Notes: a model not told the origin generated them from the letters alone. A stretch of DNA of 64,000 nt from Dendrobium chrysotoxum (GCA_019925795.1 CM034312.1:78619528-78683527), one strand, 5' to 3'. Positions 12,781-24,168 are shown, counted from the first letter of the stretch. Numbers and translations are program-made.

Positions 12781-12796
12781 TTGGAGAAATAAGAAT
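12781..12796 (+). repeat. Left target site duplication of RTE copy A
   Basis: TTGGAGAAATAAGAAT, repeated exactly at 17487-17502 just after the TTG tail. The first three bases could also belong to the tail. Confidence 0.9.
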
Positions 12797-12874
12797 ACAC
12801 TGTCGATGCCAAGTCCCAAGTCCTGAATGAAAAAGTGAAGAGTTGTGTTAGGTAGTCGACAGCCAGCGTAAAAC

Positions 12875-13798
12875 TTGTTCAATAATCATGACATGAATCA
12901 TTTAATACATTGTGTTAATGCTAGGGCATTCCCTGGAAGCGACGCATTGTATGGCCTAAATACAGCGACAAGTGAGCAAGGGCCGCTGCACCGACCCCCA
13001 GGTGCAATGTTAAATAGGCAAGGGTTCCCACATCATGGACGGATGTGGGCAAAGAAGCTAGTCCATGAAACTAAAATTAGGAAAGGAACTTGGAATATAG
13101 GTTCTCTTACATGCAAATTAATGGAATTAATAGATATTATGATTCACAGGAAGATAAATATTCTTTGCATTCAGGAAACTAAATAAGCTAGAGAGAAGGC
13201 TAAGGAGATTGATAGTTTAGGATTTAAATTATGGTATTCTGGTAGGAGTTGTACTAGAAACGGTGTAGGTGTGATTATAGATAAAAGTTTGAAGGATAAT
13301 ATTGTAAAAATTAATAGAATTGGAGATAGAATTATAGCTTTAAAGATTGTTGTTGATGCTAAGATTATTAATATAATAAGCGCGTATGCTCCTCAAGTAG
13401 GTTTGGATGTGTTCAAAATTAAAATTTTTAAAATGCCTAGAAGAATTAATACAAATGATGCCTCTCGAAGAAAGTTTTTATTGGAGGAGATTTAAATGGA
13501 CATGTTGATAGAGAGATAGATGATTTTAAAAACATTTATGGTGGCTATGGCTTTGAAGCGACTAATAAAGGTGGTAAGACCATATTAGATTTTTCTTTAA
13601 CTTATGATTTTATAATTGCTAATACCTTATTTAAGAAAAGAGATGGGCATATCATCACTTATAAGAATGGATATGGTAAATCTCAGATTGATTATTTTCT
13701 TATAAGAAAAATAAATCGTTTAGATTGCAAAGATTGTAAAGCTATTTTGATTGAAAGTTTATGTACCCAGCACGCTTATTAATTTTTGACTTTAAGAT
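12875..13798 (+). pseudogene. RTE copy A endonuclease region (5' part)
   Basis: Broken frames encode an APE-like endonuclease. GTWNIGSLTCKL and NILCIQETK (about 13085-13186) are the N-terminal asparagine and glutamate motifs of the family. IVVDAKIINIISAYAPQ follows at about 13350. In later frames, GGDLNGHVDREIDDF precedes YGKSQIDYFLIRK, close to 13700. The strand breaks at a TAA/TAG after QETK and again after 13495. The segment ends in the AAGAT target duplication where the solo LTR begins. The corresponding stretch of copy C is slightly better preserved. RTE endonucleases nick the target strand to prime reverse transcription; this copy cannot do so. Confidence 0.85.
13794..13798 (+). repeat. 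Left target site duplication of the solo LTR (AAGAT)
   Basis: AAGAT precedes TG of the LTR and returns at 15342-15346 after its terminal CA. In copy C the uninterrupted sequence has a single AAGAT at this place (TTTAAGATGAAGG). Confidence 0.88.
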
Positions 13799-15341
13799 TG
13801 TTGCGGGCTAGAATATATGCGGCGATAGAGTTAGAAAATTTTCGTCTCAACGTTGAATGTATATCCGGAACACAAACAGAAGAAAAATGTAACACCAAGA
13901 TTTTTACGTGGAAAACCCTGAAAAAGGGAAAAACCACGGGGTCTAGCTCAGTTTGAATGAATCCACTAGTATTTGTAGTTGATTACAAATGAGGCTCTTC
14001 CTTGGGGGGAAGGCCTTGGCTTGATGTAACAAATATACATCATATGGAGTGCATTACATTGTGGGAATAGGAGGAATCATTATTGATATGTTTGTTTGGT
14101 CGGAAGGACCATAATCGGTGGGCGACGGAGGTCGAAAAGACCTTTGCCTAGAAATGAGGGTCGGAAGGACCGTAGTCGGTGGCCGAGTGGAAATCCGGCG
14201 TCATTCGGTGGCCGGGTAGAAGTCCAGCATCCCAAGTAGAAGTCCGACGTCAGTTGGTTACCAGGTGGAAGTCCGGTGATGGACTGAAGTCCAGTGTTGG
14301 GTAGCAATCCGGCGACAAGACGAAGTCCGGAGATGGACGAAAGTTCGGCGTCGGGTAGAAGTCCGACGAAAGACTGGCGACGGGCATAAGTCCGGTGTCG
14401 GGTAGAAGTCCAACGAAAGTCCGGTGACATGCGGAAGTCCGACGACGGACGGAAGTTCGGCGTCAAGTAGAAGTCCGACGAAAGTCCGACGACGGGCAGA
14501 AGTTCGGCTTCGGGTAGAAATCCGACGATGGGTGGAAGTCCAGCGTCGGGTAAAAATTCAGCGACGGGCTGAAGTCCGGCGTCGGGTAGAAATTTGGCGA
14601 CGGGTCGAAGTCTGGCGTTAGTTGGTGGCCGGGCAGAAATTTGGCGTCAGTTGGTGGCCAGAAAGAAATCCGGCGTCAGTCGGCGGTCGGGCAGCACTCC
14701 GGCGTCAGTCGGCTTTCGGGCAAAACTCCGGTGTCGGTCGGCTGCCGGGTGGAAGTCTTGCGGTGGTCGAGTAGGAGTCTGGTGGCGAGTGAGCTCTCTT
14801 CCTTCTCTTCTTCCTTCCTTTCTTAGGGCCCCTTCCTCCTCTTGGGGGTCCCCCTCTATGAGAAATGAGGAGTCTATTTATAGTTTTCTGCGAGTGACAT
14901 GGCCCATAAATAAGAGGAAGATCCAGGATAAATTGGGAGTGGTTTAAATGGACAGCAGATGTTGAATCCATTGATCATAATCGTTTAATGGACATTTGAA
15001 TGTCTTAATGATATCATAATTTCATGTTCTTGGGCTTGTTGGATTCGTCTCGTCGAGCCGCTCGATTAGACTATAAGCACGTCACATTTGAAAACTGTTT
15101 AGTAATCCAAATTATGAATTGAACCTTCCAAATGCGCTTCGGGTCCGTAATTTGGACTCATTTGATTTCGGATTAAGTCGAATTTGGTGTCGTTGGGGTT
15201 CGTATTTTCAAGACGTTCAGTTCGATTTTAAGTTTGCTTAAATCATAGTTCATATGGTCTCCGATTTAATTTTTGAAGTTTCTAACTTGATTTTGCCTCG
15301 AGATTCATGCCCGATCAACATAATTTTTTGATGATATATCA
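13799..15341. mobile_element. Solo LTR, 1,543 bp
   Basis: Begins TGTTGCGGGC, ends GATATATCA, and is bounded by the 5-bp duplication AAGAT. No second LTR or internal region exists, so it is most simply a solo LTR left by recombination between two LTRs. Near the left end, TACGTGGAAAACCCTG and a following AAAAACCACGGGG are words I associate with plant LTR retrotransposons. The middle (14150-14790) is a GC-rich minisatellite. Superfamily unknown, since no coding or primer-binding region remains. The apparent reading frames here (for example 14080-14466 minus and 14594-14947 plus) are by-products of the tandem repeat. Confidence 0.88.
14150..14790. repeat. GC-rich minisatellite inside the solo LTR
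   Basis: More than twenty degenerate copies of a unit of about 20-22 bp centred on GGTAGAAGTCCGGCGTCG, with an AAGTCCGACGAAAGTCC variant. GC content contrasts strongly with the AT-rich LINE around it. All frames stay open for long stretches, giving arginine-, valine- and glutamate-rich translations without meaning. Confidence 0.85.
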
Positions 15342-15346
15342 AAGAT
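15342..15346 (+). repeat. Right target site duplication of the solo LTR (AAGAT)
   Basis: Exact partner of 13794-13798; LINE sequence resumes at GAAGGGGCAG, matching the corresponding position in copy C (GAAGGGGGAA). Confidence 0.88.
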
Positions 15347-17458
15347 GAAGGGGCAGAATATTAAAAATAAAGTAAATCGTTGTCTTAGGATTAGATAAGG
15401 GCATTTAATGAATATTAACAAAAATATTTTTTAAAGTAAGTCTAGATCTTAAGATTTTGTCTGTACATAAGGAAGCTAATATTATTGGGAAAAAAGTAAC
15501 TAGTTATATTAAGAATGTTGCAAAAGATATGCTTTGAGTATCAAGGGAACAGATACTAATAGTAAAAATAGTTGGTGGTGCAATCAAAATGTGCAAGAAA
15601 AGATAAAAAATAAAAAGATTTGTTATAAAAATTAGTTTAGCTGTAAAAACTCTAATAATTGAGAAAGATATAAAGAGACTCGTAAGGAGTCTAAGAAAGT
15701 AATTTGCAATGCAAAGATTTTAGTTTTTAATGACTTATATAATAGATTAGATACTAAGGAGGACGAAAGATATATGTATAAGTTAGCTAAACAAAGATAT
15801 AAGAGTAGTAAGGATTTAGTTCAAGTGAATTACGGATGAAGATCAAAAGTGCTTTTATTAGAAAAGGATATTTAACAAAGGTGGATGAGATATTTTGCTA
15901 AACTTTTTAATGAAGATTATAAGAATGCAATTGACTTTAATGATCTTAGCACCCTAAATGAAAATAAAGATTTTTGTTTTATCGGCGTATTAGTAAAACC
16001 GAAGTTAAAGAGGCTTTAAAGAAAATGAAGCGTGGAAAAGCTGTTAGACCTGATGATATTCCAATAAAGGTGTGGAAATGCTTAGGAGATGAAGGAATTT
16101 CTTGGCTTATTAAATTTTTTTTTATTATTTTGAAGACTAAAAAGATGCCAAATGAGTGGAGAATGAGTGTGTTGATTCATATTTTTAAGATTAAAGGTGA
16201 TGCACAAGATTGTGCCAATTATAGAGGAATTAAGTTAATGTGTCATACTTTAAAATTATGGGAGAGAGTTATGGAGCCTAGGTTGCGGCGTGACATTAAT
16301 GTTTCTCAAAATCAATTTGGATTCATGCCAGTTAGGTCTACTATGGAAGCTATACATTTATTAAGAGGTTTGATGGAGAAGTATAGAGAGAATAAGGAGG
16401 ATCTACATATGATTTTTATTGATTTAGAGAAAGCATATGATAAAGTTTCAAGAGAAGTGCTATGGAGAGTTCTACATAAGAAAGGGGTTAATAATGCTTA
16501 TATCCAAGTCATTAAGGATATGTATGCAGGAGCTATTACTTGTGCTCAAACACAAGGTGGTTTGACCAAGTATTTTCCTATTTCAGTTGGATTACATCAA
16601 GGATCAGCCTTAAGCCCATATATATTTTGCTTTAGTCATGGATGTTCTCACTAGACATTTGCAAGAGGTTGTACCCTGGTGTATGCTTTTTGTTGATGAT
16701 ATTCTTCTTGTTGATAAGACTAGAGAGGGAGTTGAAGGTAAACTTGAATTGTGGAGGTCAACCTTTGACTTTAAAGGCTTTCATTTGAGCAGATCTAAAA
16801 CTGAATATATGGAGTGTAATTTTAGTAATAATAAATCTAATGGGTGGATTGTCACTTTGGGCGATCAAGTCATTAATAAGAGCACACATTTCAGATATCT
16901 TGGGTCTATTGTTCAGAGTGATGGTGAAATAGATGGGGATATTATTAGTAGAATTCAAGTTGGATGGTTGAAGTGGAGGAATGCATCGGGCTTGTAATAT
17001 GATAGAAAAGTCCTCTCAAACTTAAAGGAAAATTCTATAAAATGGTAGTAAGACTTGCAATGCTTTATGGTGTAGAATGTTGGCCATTAAAAGAGAAGCA
17101 TAATATTAAGTTTAAGTGTTGTAGAGATGAGGATACTTAGGTTGATGGGTAGTTTTACTCTTAAAGACAGGATACAAAATGAGCATATACGTGAAAAGGT
17201 TGGAGTAGCTATGGAAGATAAGATTAGAGAGAGTCGCCTTAGATGGTTTGGTCACATAAAACGGCGGCCTTCCGATGACCCGGTTAGGAAAGTAGATGTA
17301 TTAGATTGGATTTATATTAAGAAAGGCAGAGGTAGACCTAAAAGGACTTGGTTAGAAAATATTAGAAATGATATTTCTTATATGAGAATTTGACCCTTAA
17401 CAGGACACAATAGAGAAAAAAGGATTCATGTAGTCAATCCCATATAGTGAGATAAAGG
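15347..17458 (+). pseudogene. RTE copy A reverse transcriptase region
   Basis: Linker with many stops to about 15970, then a reverse transcriptase in broken frames. 15974-16654 shows GKAVRPDDIP (finger region), CANYRGIKLMC, QFGFMPVRST and FIDLEKAYDKV, whose aspartates match the first catalytic motif. 16638-16997 holds the catalytic box as FVDDILL (the other copies have FADDILL), then FRYLGSIVQSDGEID. 17127-17393 carries the C-terminal segment RLRWFGHIKRRP and KGRGRPKRTW, typical of plant RTE/L2-like LINE C termini. One frameshift near 16640 and a stop after ASGL at 16998 break the protein. Confidence 0.9.
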
Positions 17459-17489
17459 CTTGTTGTTGTTGTTGTTGTTGTTGTTGTTG
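17457..17489 (+). repeat. TTG microsatellite tail of RTE copy A
   Basis: GGCTTGTTGTTG continues to about 17489 as a pure TTG repeat. The 3' ends of RTE elements commonly carry short tandem repeats rather than poly(A). Confidence 0.92.
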
Positions 17490-17502
17490 GAGAAATAAGA
17501 AT
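17487..17502 (+). repeat. Right target site duplication of RTE copy A
   Basis: TTGGAGAAATAAGAAT, identical to 12781-12796. Confidence 0.9.
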
Positions 17503-18700
17503 GGAAGGAACACTTCAATACATTTGTCTAGAAAAGCATGATGGTGACAAAAATGAGCATACTCTAGTAGGATGAGTTGTAAGAGATATTTATTATGGGT
17601 ATGGACTAGGAGAGGTATGATGAGCTATAATAGATTTTCATTATGGGTATGGTATAGGAGATGGAAATATGACTGGAGAAGCTATAAATACTAAGCTATA
17701 GCAGATAATTTTGCGATTGAGAACATAATTAAGCAATGAGATAAACATTATGTTACTTTCATATGTGAAGCTACTGAATTAGAAATAGATTTTCAGGAAA
17801 GGCTGGATTTTTTTTGCTTGGAGAAAGTTTGAGCACACATGGAGTAATAGTTATGGATGTTTGCAAGTATAAAGAAATTAATCAAAAAATAATTTTCTTA
17901 GGATTAAATGGAGGAACTTAAAGCCTGAAGGTTTGAATATGCCAAAGCTAATTTGCTAAAGCTAATTGGAACTTTAGAATTGAACCAAATCTAACGAATG
18001 ATCGAATGACTAGATGAAGTAAAAAAATTATCATAAAAATTCTCGAAGAGTCTAGAAATATATTATATATTAAGGAGATTCAATGGTTGAGTTAGACGAA
18101 AAGTTTTTAGACATGACTGTTCCTTTAAAAGTGAAAATTAGATACTATTATGACATGTAATAATTTGGCTGAAGCTCACAAAGGGGTGATAATAAAACCA
18201 AAGCTACAGTTGTTTTGATAATAATAGGATAGGTGGTAGGGAGAAAAGGAGTTATAGAGACTCAGGCAAGTTAGATATATTAATTGTGAAGATTAGAAGT
18301 AGAGAACCTTAATTAAAGTGAGAACATCAAGCATATATGAGAATGCTATTTCGAGAAATTATTTTATAGTTTTAATGAAGAAAACTTTTCAACAGTGCCA
18401 AATGAATATAACTATGAATTGTATTATCAAATAAGATAAACTTGAGCCAGTTTTGAAGAAGATGTACAAACATAAAGCTTTTGGTTCATATAAAATGCCA
18501 ACTGAGATTTAGGAAATTAAGAGGGATGCTAGAGTTGATAACATATGATGAAATTTTCAGTACTAATTAGAGAGATATTTTAGTATCAATTTTAAAAAAT
18601 AAATGGGACATTTAGGATTGTGATAATTTTGGGAGTCAAACTTAAACATACAATAAGACGTTATATTTGTTTCGAAAGGCACACCATGCTAACGTTATAA
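17503..18700 (+). pseudogene. Old RTE-type LINE, continuation (right half)
   Basis: Interrupted frames resume the order expected after the fragment at 12540-12780. Near 17590-17800 come paired YYGYGLG/HYGYGIGDG phrases, then DKHYVTFICEATELEIDF, comparable to HIITYKNGYGKSQIDYF of copy A. Near 18465, KKMYKHKAFGSYKMPTEI parallels KKMKRGKAVRPDDIPIKV at the start of the reverse transcriptase. Stops and frameshifts are frequent, as expected for a much older copy. Each match is short and diverged, so the assignment depends on the order of several weak signals. Confidence 0.5.
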
Positions 18701-19110
18701 TGGAATGCTTGTTTTGTTAAGTGGTCTCTCTCTATGCAAAGCCTGCTGCAATATGTAAATGAGATATCTCCAAACATTTGTTAGGTTTCTTCATCCTATG
18801 TGAAGATAATCCTCTTTAATAACCATTAAATCACTTCTTCTTGAAACAGCTTGCGACTATTTTCATATCACATTATTTAAAAACTATACTTTTTATTATA
18901 TTAAAAAAGCATGTATTTTTCCATGAGAAATCATTGAATAGGATGTGTTTTTTGTTGCCACATGCTGCTAAAATTATTTTGATAGAAGTAATATTTTAAT
19001 GAGTTGACAATCTCAAGTCATTTTCACTTGATCTATAGTCATCAGGATTTCTAACATACTCTAGAGGGACTTCTGAAATCCTGAAAAATTGCGCCATCTT
19101 GGCAATCTGT
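18700..19110. other. No recognisable gene
   Basis: AT-rich sequence between the old LINE and a retroelement-like repeat. No motif recognised. Confidence 0.4.
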
Positions 19111-19440
19111 AGCTCCTCAATCTCCAGCACCATCGTGGCAATTTGTAAGTCAAGCAGCTCCTCCATTGGATATAAATGTGATCAACATGTGATTAGTCAC
19201 CCTAGTTATCCGCCACTATTCGGCTTTCCATATGCAACCTATCAATCATTATTTCCTCATGCAAAATAAAATTTTAAAATGCTGAATTAATTTTAACTAA
19301 TTAGGTTAATTATGTTTCTATTAGTTTATTTTTAATGGGTCATGTATTTCCTATAAATATTATATCTCTTCTACTCATTGGAATAAACAAGATATGCAAT
19401 ATTATTCTTTCATATTTTTCAATATGATATAAGAGATACA
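19111..19440 (+). mobile_element. Copia-like LTR fragment with primer-binding-like end
   Basis: Shares order and sequence with 38447-38760: GCTCCTCCATTGG, CATGTGATTAG, AATTAGGTTAATTA, then CAATATT and TTTCATATTTTTCAA. At about 19424 ATGATATAAGAGAT resembles a decayed initiator-methionine primer-binding site (TGGTATCAGAG in intact Copia elements). A possible TATA-like CCTATAAATATTA occurs at about 19350. Left boundary uncertain. Confidence 0.5.
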
Positions 19441-20215
19441 ATTCTAAGTCGATCTTTGCCTTTTCTCTAGTGAAGATCTTGTCTCTCATCTTGATTTTGC
19501 TCGATGTAAGGGAGAGTTGCTTTCATCGTTGAAGGTTTCATGAAGATCCTATAGGAATCAATCCTCGTGAAGATCTATGAGAACTGTTATTTGCTCGTCC
19601 GAGTCTCGCCAATCTCACAACCCATAATTTGTTTCTCATTGACCTGCTCACATGCAAGTTAATGTACTTGATCGGACGATTGATCATTGTGATTCGCACT
19701 ACCATATTGCTAGGCTTGCAACCTCACATGAACGCCTTCACTCACCTGCTCAAGCATAGACGCCCCTGCCTGCTCACTCGCCTACATGGTTCCTCGTGCA
19801 CACTTGACTCACATAATTGCATGCTTCTCCCATCTGCTTGTGTGATCTCCCACTCAGGTGATCACGTGATCGCCCATTCATGTGAGCGTCTATCTGGCCT
19901 ATGTATTGCTCAACCTATAGTTTGTTTGCCACATATTGCCTCAACTTTCCTCTTAGAATTTTTTGTTTAAAACTTGATGATGGTTAAACACTAAAATGAC
20001 CTTGGTAAATGATGCTCTTCTGGTGGGGCTTCCTATCATGAATCAAGATCAAATGGTAATACTAGAATCCAAGAAACCTTCTTCAAGTTGTAAATTATCT
20101 TACTCAAACCAAAGCCTTTTATGACATAAATCATCATTTGTGTAATTGCTCAAAAGGCATAGATTTGAATTTCTTTAATGTCCAAAACAAAAATCCACAA
20201 GCTTGAATTGTGGTT
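19441..20215 (+). other. Retroelement leader-like sequence without gene
   Basis: Follows the LTR-like fragment; 19450-19610 is GAAGATC-rich leader-like sequence. The 113-codon frame at 19629-19970 has no recognisable domain. Probably decayed Copia internal sequence. Confidence 0.35.
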
Positions 20216-20690
20216 TCTGGATACCCTGATCGAAGTGTTAGAGTGTTCTGCCTAGGTACAAATTCCTCATCAAAGAAGTAAATTACACCCAAAAATCATA
20301 AAATGCTTTTTTATTGGCTATTCTCTTTATTAGCAATGATGCAAATGTTACTTTCCTAGTACTAAAAAATATGACACAACCTTGGACGAAACCTATTTAA
20401 AAAATCAATTATTCTTTCTCAAAATTTACATTTAGGGGGAGAACATTAACTCTCTCTGTGTGAATATGGTTTTATGATAACACAAGTCAACTTATTAATA
20501 TCTCAGCCTACACCTCTTCCACGGGTAAGGTAGAACAGAGTATTTCTCCTGAACCAAATCTAATATTTGACCCATGTCCTGATACTAATTCACAAGGATA
20601 AGATAATATCGATTCTAATGATTATCTTAACATGCTTATTACTACTTGTCAAATATCGTCCCAACCATCCCGGTCATCCCTTCCCTCTTG
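20216..20690 (+). pseudogene. Copia pol fragment (integrase C-terminus and hinge)
   Basis: Broken plus frames read NYTQKS*NAFLLAILF, then NDANVTFL, comparable to the LDPKA..CVFLGYS..KGYKCY segment at the end of Copia integrases. Soon after, FSQNLHLGGEH parallels the F(P)NTSLQGEN hinge before the reverse transcriptase. Proline/serine-rich sequence follows, as in the Copia linker. There are several stops. It is a fragment of an element different from the Copia LTR at 20767, since no reverse transcriptase follows. Confidence 0.5.
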
Positions 20691-20766
20691 ATCCCATGGC
20701 TAGCATGGGAATTCATGGGAGGCTCACCTAGATCACACCAATCTCCTTTCATATTTGGGTGGCTGA

Positions 20767-20920
20767 TGTAGGAAGGATTATATTATAATATTAGTACAAT
20801 TATGCATTATTCTATAATTATTTGTTTCCTTATTAAGATATTTTGTATAGATCTATAAATAGGGAGAGATTTATGCAATAAAATTAAGCATTTTTCCTCT
20901 CTAATTCTATGAATTTAACA
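20767..20920 (+). mobile_element. Short Copia-type LTR (about 154 bp)
   Basis: TGTAGGAAGG at the left and ATTTAACA at the right give TG...CA ends. It contains CTATAAATAGGGAGAG (TATA-box-like, 20850-20865) and an AATAAAATTAAG polyadenylation-like word. The following TTGTATCGAAGGCTCAGAGC looks like the methionine primer-binding site with a small insertion. No matching 3' LTR found downstream. Confidence 0.6.
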
Positions 20921-21447
20921 TTGTATCGAAGGCTCAGAGCTTTCATTGCCATTGCCGAAATTCTGAGTTTTTGTTCTACTACCGTGCCTTCATTGTTGGC
21001 CTTCCCTTGAGAAACGAGGAGTGGGTTCCAGCTTGGTTTTGTCTTTTGCGTCCGTCCAACTGAGTGAGAGACTGAGAGGGAGACGGGAGAGAGACCAAGC
21101 ATCCAAATCCCTTTGTCTGTCTGTCCGAGCGAGCAAGCAAGGAGGATCAAATGGCTCCTTGTGTAAGTGAAGCCGAGCGAACCGAGCAGTTCGCGTGGCT
21201 TGTCGATCGAGCAAGGGACCTGCGCCTGCAGCTTCTACCCGTGAGTCAAGCTGAGCCGAGCAACCCTCTCATGTGCTTGCCATAGACGGAGTCGGGGGGT
21301 CAAGCAAGGTTTCTCTTGTGTGTGGCCTGAGCCGATCGTGCATCTACTCCCCTGCTATCCTATTTATAACCAATGCAGCCTTCATTGTTGCATTGCACCT
21401 TGCCGGTTTTATTGATATGGCCTTTATCGCTATTCTTTGACGCCGCA
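20921..21447 (+). other. Copia leader region
   Basis: GC-richer untranslated leader between the primer-binding region and gag, with GAGCGAGCAAGC-like words. The two overlapping minus frames here (20884-21214) are shadows and resemble nothing. Confidence 0.45.
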
Positions 21448-22390
21448 ATGTCTGAAGTTAATTTCTACCAAAGCTTTAACCAAATGGAGGACTTTATGGT
21501 ACAACAAGGAAGCGGAGATATCCAAAATATGCAACATTCCTATCGCTTAAATGGGAAAAATTTCTTGAAGTGGTCTCAATTTGTGAAGTCCTACTTAAAA
21601 GGGAAAGGAAAGATAAATCATCTCCTTGGGGTGACCAAAAGAAGATCATAATTTTTGGGCATGTAATTTTTGGGCATGGGATGAAGTGGACTCCATGATT
21701 ATGTCATGGTTGTGGAATTTCATGACTTCAAAAATTAGTGATACTTTCATGTTCCTATCTAATGCAAAGGACATATGGGATGCTGCCAGGCAAAATTTCT
21801 CAAAAGCTCGGGATGCTGCTTAAGTTTTCAAAATTAAGATCTATGTGGGAAGCACAAAACAAGAAAGCAAGATCGGGACTAAATATGCCACTCTCCTTCA
21901 AGGCTTATGGTAAGAACTTGATCACTATATATGTATAGAGATCAAGTGTCTAAAAGATGTTGCTATCCTAAAAAACTTTATTGAGAAAGATAGAGTGTAT
22001 GACTTTCTTGCAGGATTAAATGCGGAGTTTGATCAGGTTAGAGTTCAGATCCTTGGCAAAGAGGAGGCACCTTCACTAAATGAGATCATTTCTCTCATTC
22101 ATACTGAGGAAAGCCAACGAGGGGTAATGTTGGAACCAAAGGATGTTGAAGGTTCAACAATGGTGACAACCAAAGAGGCACTATAGAAAGAAAGAGGTAA
22201 AGATTCCTCAAAATCTAAAGATAATAAAGACTCCCTTTGGTGCATCTATTGCAAGAAATGAAGATACGCAAAAGAGACATACTAGAAGTTATGTGAAAAG
22301 CCTTCAAGTAAGTTGTGTAATAAAAAAAGTGGACTAACAAAGAGACATCACAAGCTAATATTATAAGTCAGCTCAGCCCAGCCCAGAAAC
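21448..22390 (+). pseudogene. Copia gag remnant
   Basis: Capsid-like Gag of a Ty1/Copia element. SYRLNGKNFLKWSQFVKSYL followed by KGKGKINHLLG (21534-21640) is the N-terminal signature of the plant Copia gag domain. FLAGLNAEFDQVRVQILG with LNEIISLIHTEESQR (about 22004-22120) is the C-terminal part. WCIYCKK and ETY.KLCEKP after 22240 are a decayed zinc knuckle. I start at the ATG at 21448, because the 25 codons before it do not look like Gag. Frame breaks occur at about 21650, 21820 and 21938. Confidence 0.85.
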
Positions 22391-23200
22391 AAGCTAGTTT
22401 CAGAGAGCTCAACAAAGAAGATATTATTTATGTTGATGATATCATCCTTAACAGGAGGTCATAAAGAAGAGATAAAAAGTTAAAAAGTGTCTTCACTATA
22501 GAATTTGAAATCAATGAGTTTGATTCATTAAAATATTTCCCAAGCATAGAAATAGCGAGATTAAGGAACAAGATATCAATCTCTCAACAGAAATGTAATG
22601 GACTTATTACAAGAAATTGGGATGCTGAGACTCAAGTCTGTAAACACACCAATAGATCATTTAAATAAAATTGGGATTAAAGAAGATTCAATTCTGATTG
22701 ATGAAGAGACGTACCAATGATTAGTAAAGTAACGCATTTATCTATCCCATATTAGACCTTATATTTGTTTTCTATTGAGTGTTAATTAGTTTATGAATAA
22801 CCCCACAAAGGAGCATCCTGATATTCTGTATAGAATATTAAAGCATCCGAAAAAGACACCTAAAAATGGTTATTCTTCAAAAAGGGGATTGACCAAGTAT
22901 AGAAATCTTCACTAGTGCTAACTGGGCAGTATGATTATTACTCATTTATTAAGGAATTTTATTTACATGAAGAAGCAAGGAACAATATGTTATTGCTCGG
23001 AGCAGTGGTGAGGCAGAATTAAGAGCTATGACCACAAGGCATGTGGTTTATGCACCCCCTTAAAGACTTAAAAAGTTTCTACAAAAGGAACAATAATAAT
23101 TGGAGATGTGACAATTGAGCTACTATTGCGAAGAATCCTATCCACCACAATAGCACTAAGCACGTCAAGATTGATAGGCCTTTTGTAAAGAAAATTTAAT
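22391..23200 (+). pseudogene. Copia reverse transcriptase C-terminus and RNase H, internally deleted
   Basis: YVDDIIL (about 22430), the catalytic box of Copia reverse transcriptase, follows directly after the Gag zinc knuckle. Protease, integrase and the first half of reverse transcriptase are missing, so more than 2 kb has been deleted. Then come FEINEFDSLKYF, ISISQQKCN, VNTPIDH, YLSHIRP, NPTKEHPDILYRILKH and, near 23160, TKHVKIDRPFV, in the normal RNase H order. Many stops. No 3' LTR seen. Confidence 0.85.
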
Positions 23201-23204
23201 GTGG

Positions 23205-24168
23205 AGTTATCTAAATGTGGTCTCCGAAAATTCGGCCCTGGCCTTCTCGCTGTTTTTCGAGGGAGTTTTAACGGATTAAGTTCCGGGGTAAATTTTAGGA
23301 AGGCAGATGGGTTTGTAGATAAGATACTACCCAAAGATTTCGCCCTCATTTTGCGAGGACTTCATGATCTGAGTTCTGGTTTCCTATAGGCGCAAGCCTC
23401 TATAGTTAATTACCCCTCCCGATCAAGAGAGAGAACTTTCGATTAAGGCTAGTCGTCAATCAGATATGTCGAGATACATGTTTCTGACATATAGTAGCAG
23501 CATGGGTTTGAGTGTTTGAGAACTGATATTTAAAATTGGAAATTGCACCATCTTATACTTAAAGCGGATGTTGGGGGAATGGATAATGGACCCAATCAAG
23601 ATCCCATGGTTCCGTCGTCCCGGGCCATCGTGGTCCCTGGCCTACTTAGTCAGAGAAGGTAGTCGACCCAACCTGACAGAAGGATCCTTGTCGGCAGTCA
23701 TGGGTTGCGCTGTCCAAAGGTACCTTATAGACCTGGGGGACTATTTGCCTAAGGGGACAAATTTAAATCCACTTTAGCTAACAGGGGTTTTGTACCCTAT
23801 CGATTATATCCTATTGATTCATATCTCAAGGATTTAATGTCATTGGGGTGCATACGGGTTGTGGCCATGACCATAATTTAGTGGTGTCATTTGACGGCAA
23901 ACCACCCGGTTCAAAAGGCCCCGGTCATAACCATTTACCTGCGGTACCATTTGGCAGCAAAACCACCGATTAGGGAACATAGGACGTCTTTACTGACAGG
24001 AGACTGTTTGAGAATTAATCCTAGTGATATTCTTGACCAGACAGTAGCTCTTTGTGAGCTGAAGTACTTTTTCAATGTGTCCACCTCGCCAAACTTTTGC
24101 GGAGGATGGATGGATTTTGCTTTAAGTATTCGATAGTTTATTTCAATTTTAAATATTTTGGATTTCGG
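23205..24168. other. Noncoding retroelement-like sequence
   Basis: A GC-richer stretch with CCCGGGCCATCGTGGTCCCTGG near 23618 and paired CATTTGACGGCAAACCACC/CATTTGGCAGCAAAACCACC phrases near 23887 and 23948 (an imperfect repeat spaced 61 bp). Open frames at 23201-23389, 23568-23777 and 23891-24136 show no domain. It resembles untranslated or LTR sequence of a large retroelement, and RTE copy B inserted at its right edge. Confidence 0.4.

Larger units (their letters stand above)
12797..17486 (+). mobile_element. RTE-type LINE, copy A, split by a solo LTR
   Basis: Non-LTR retrotransposon that moves by target-primed reverse transcription, encoding an APE-type endonuclease and a reverse transcriptase. 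The left end matches that of copy C (both reach CCAAGTCC and then AGGTAGTCGACAGCCAG), so it appears near full length. Without the 1.54-kb LTR and its 5-bp duplication it is about 3.1 kb, typical for compact RTE elements. The 3' end is a TTG microsatellite, as in copies B and C, and a 16-bp target duplication encloses it. The copy carries many stops and frameshifts and is dead. Confidence 0.93.

Noticed and set aside
14080..14971. Five overlapping arginine-, proline- or serine-rich frames
   Set aside because: All are readings of the minisatellite in the solo LTR; a repeat with units divisible by three or few stops opens several frames at once.
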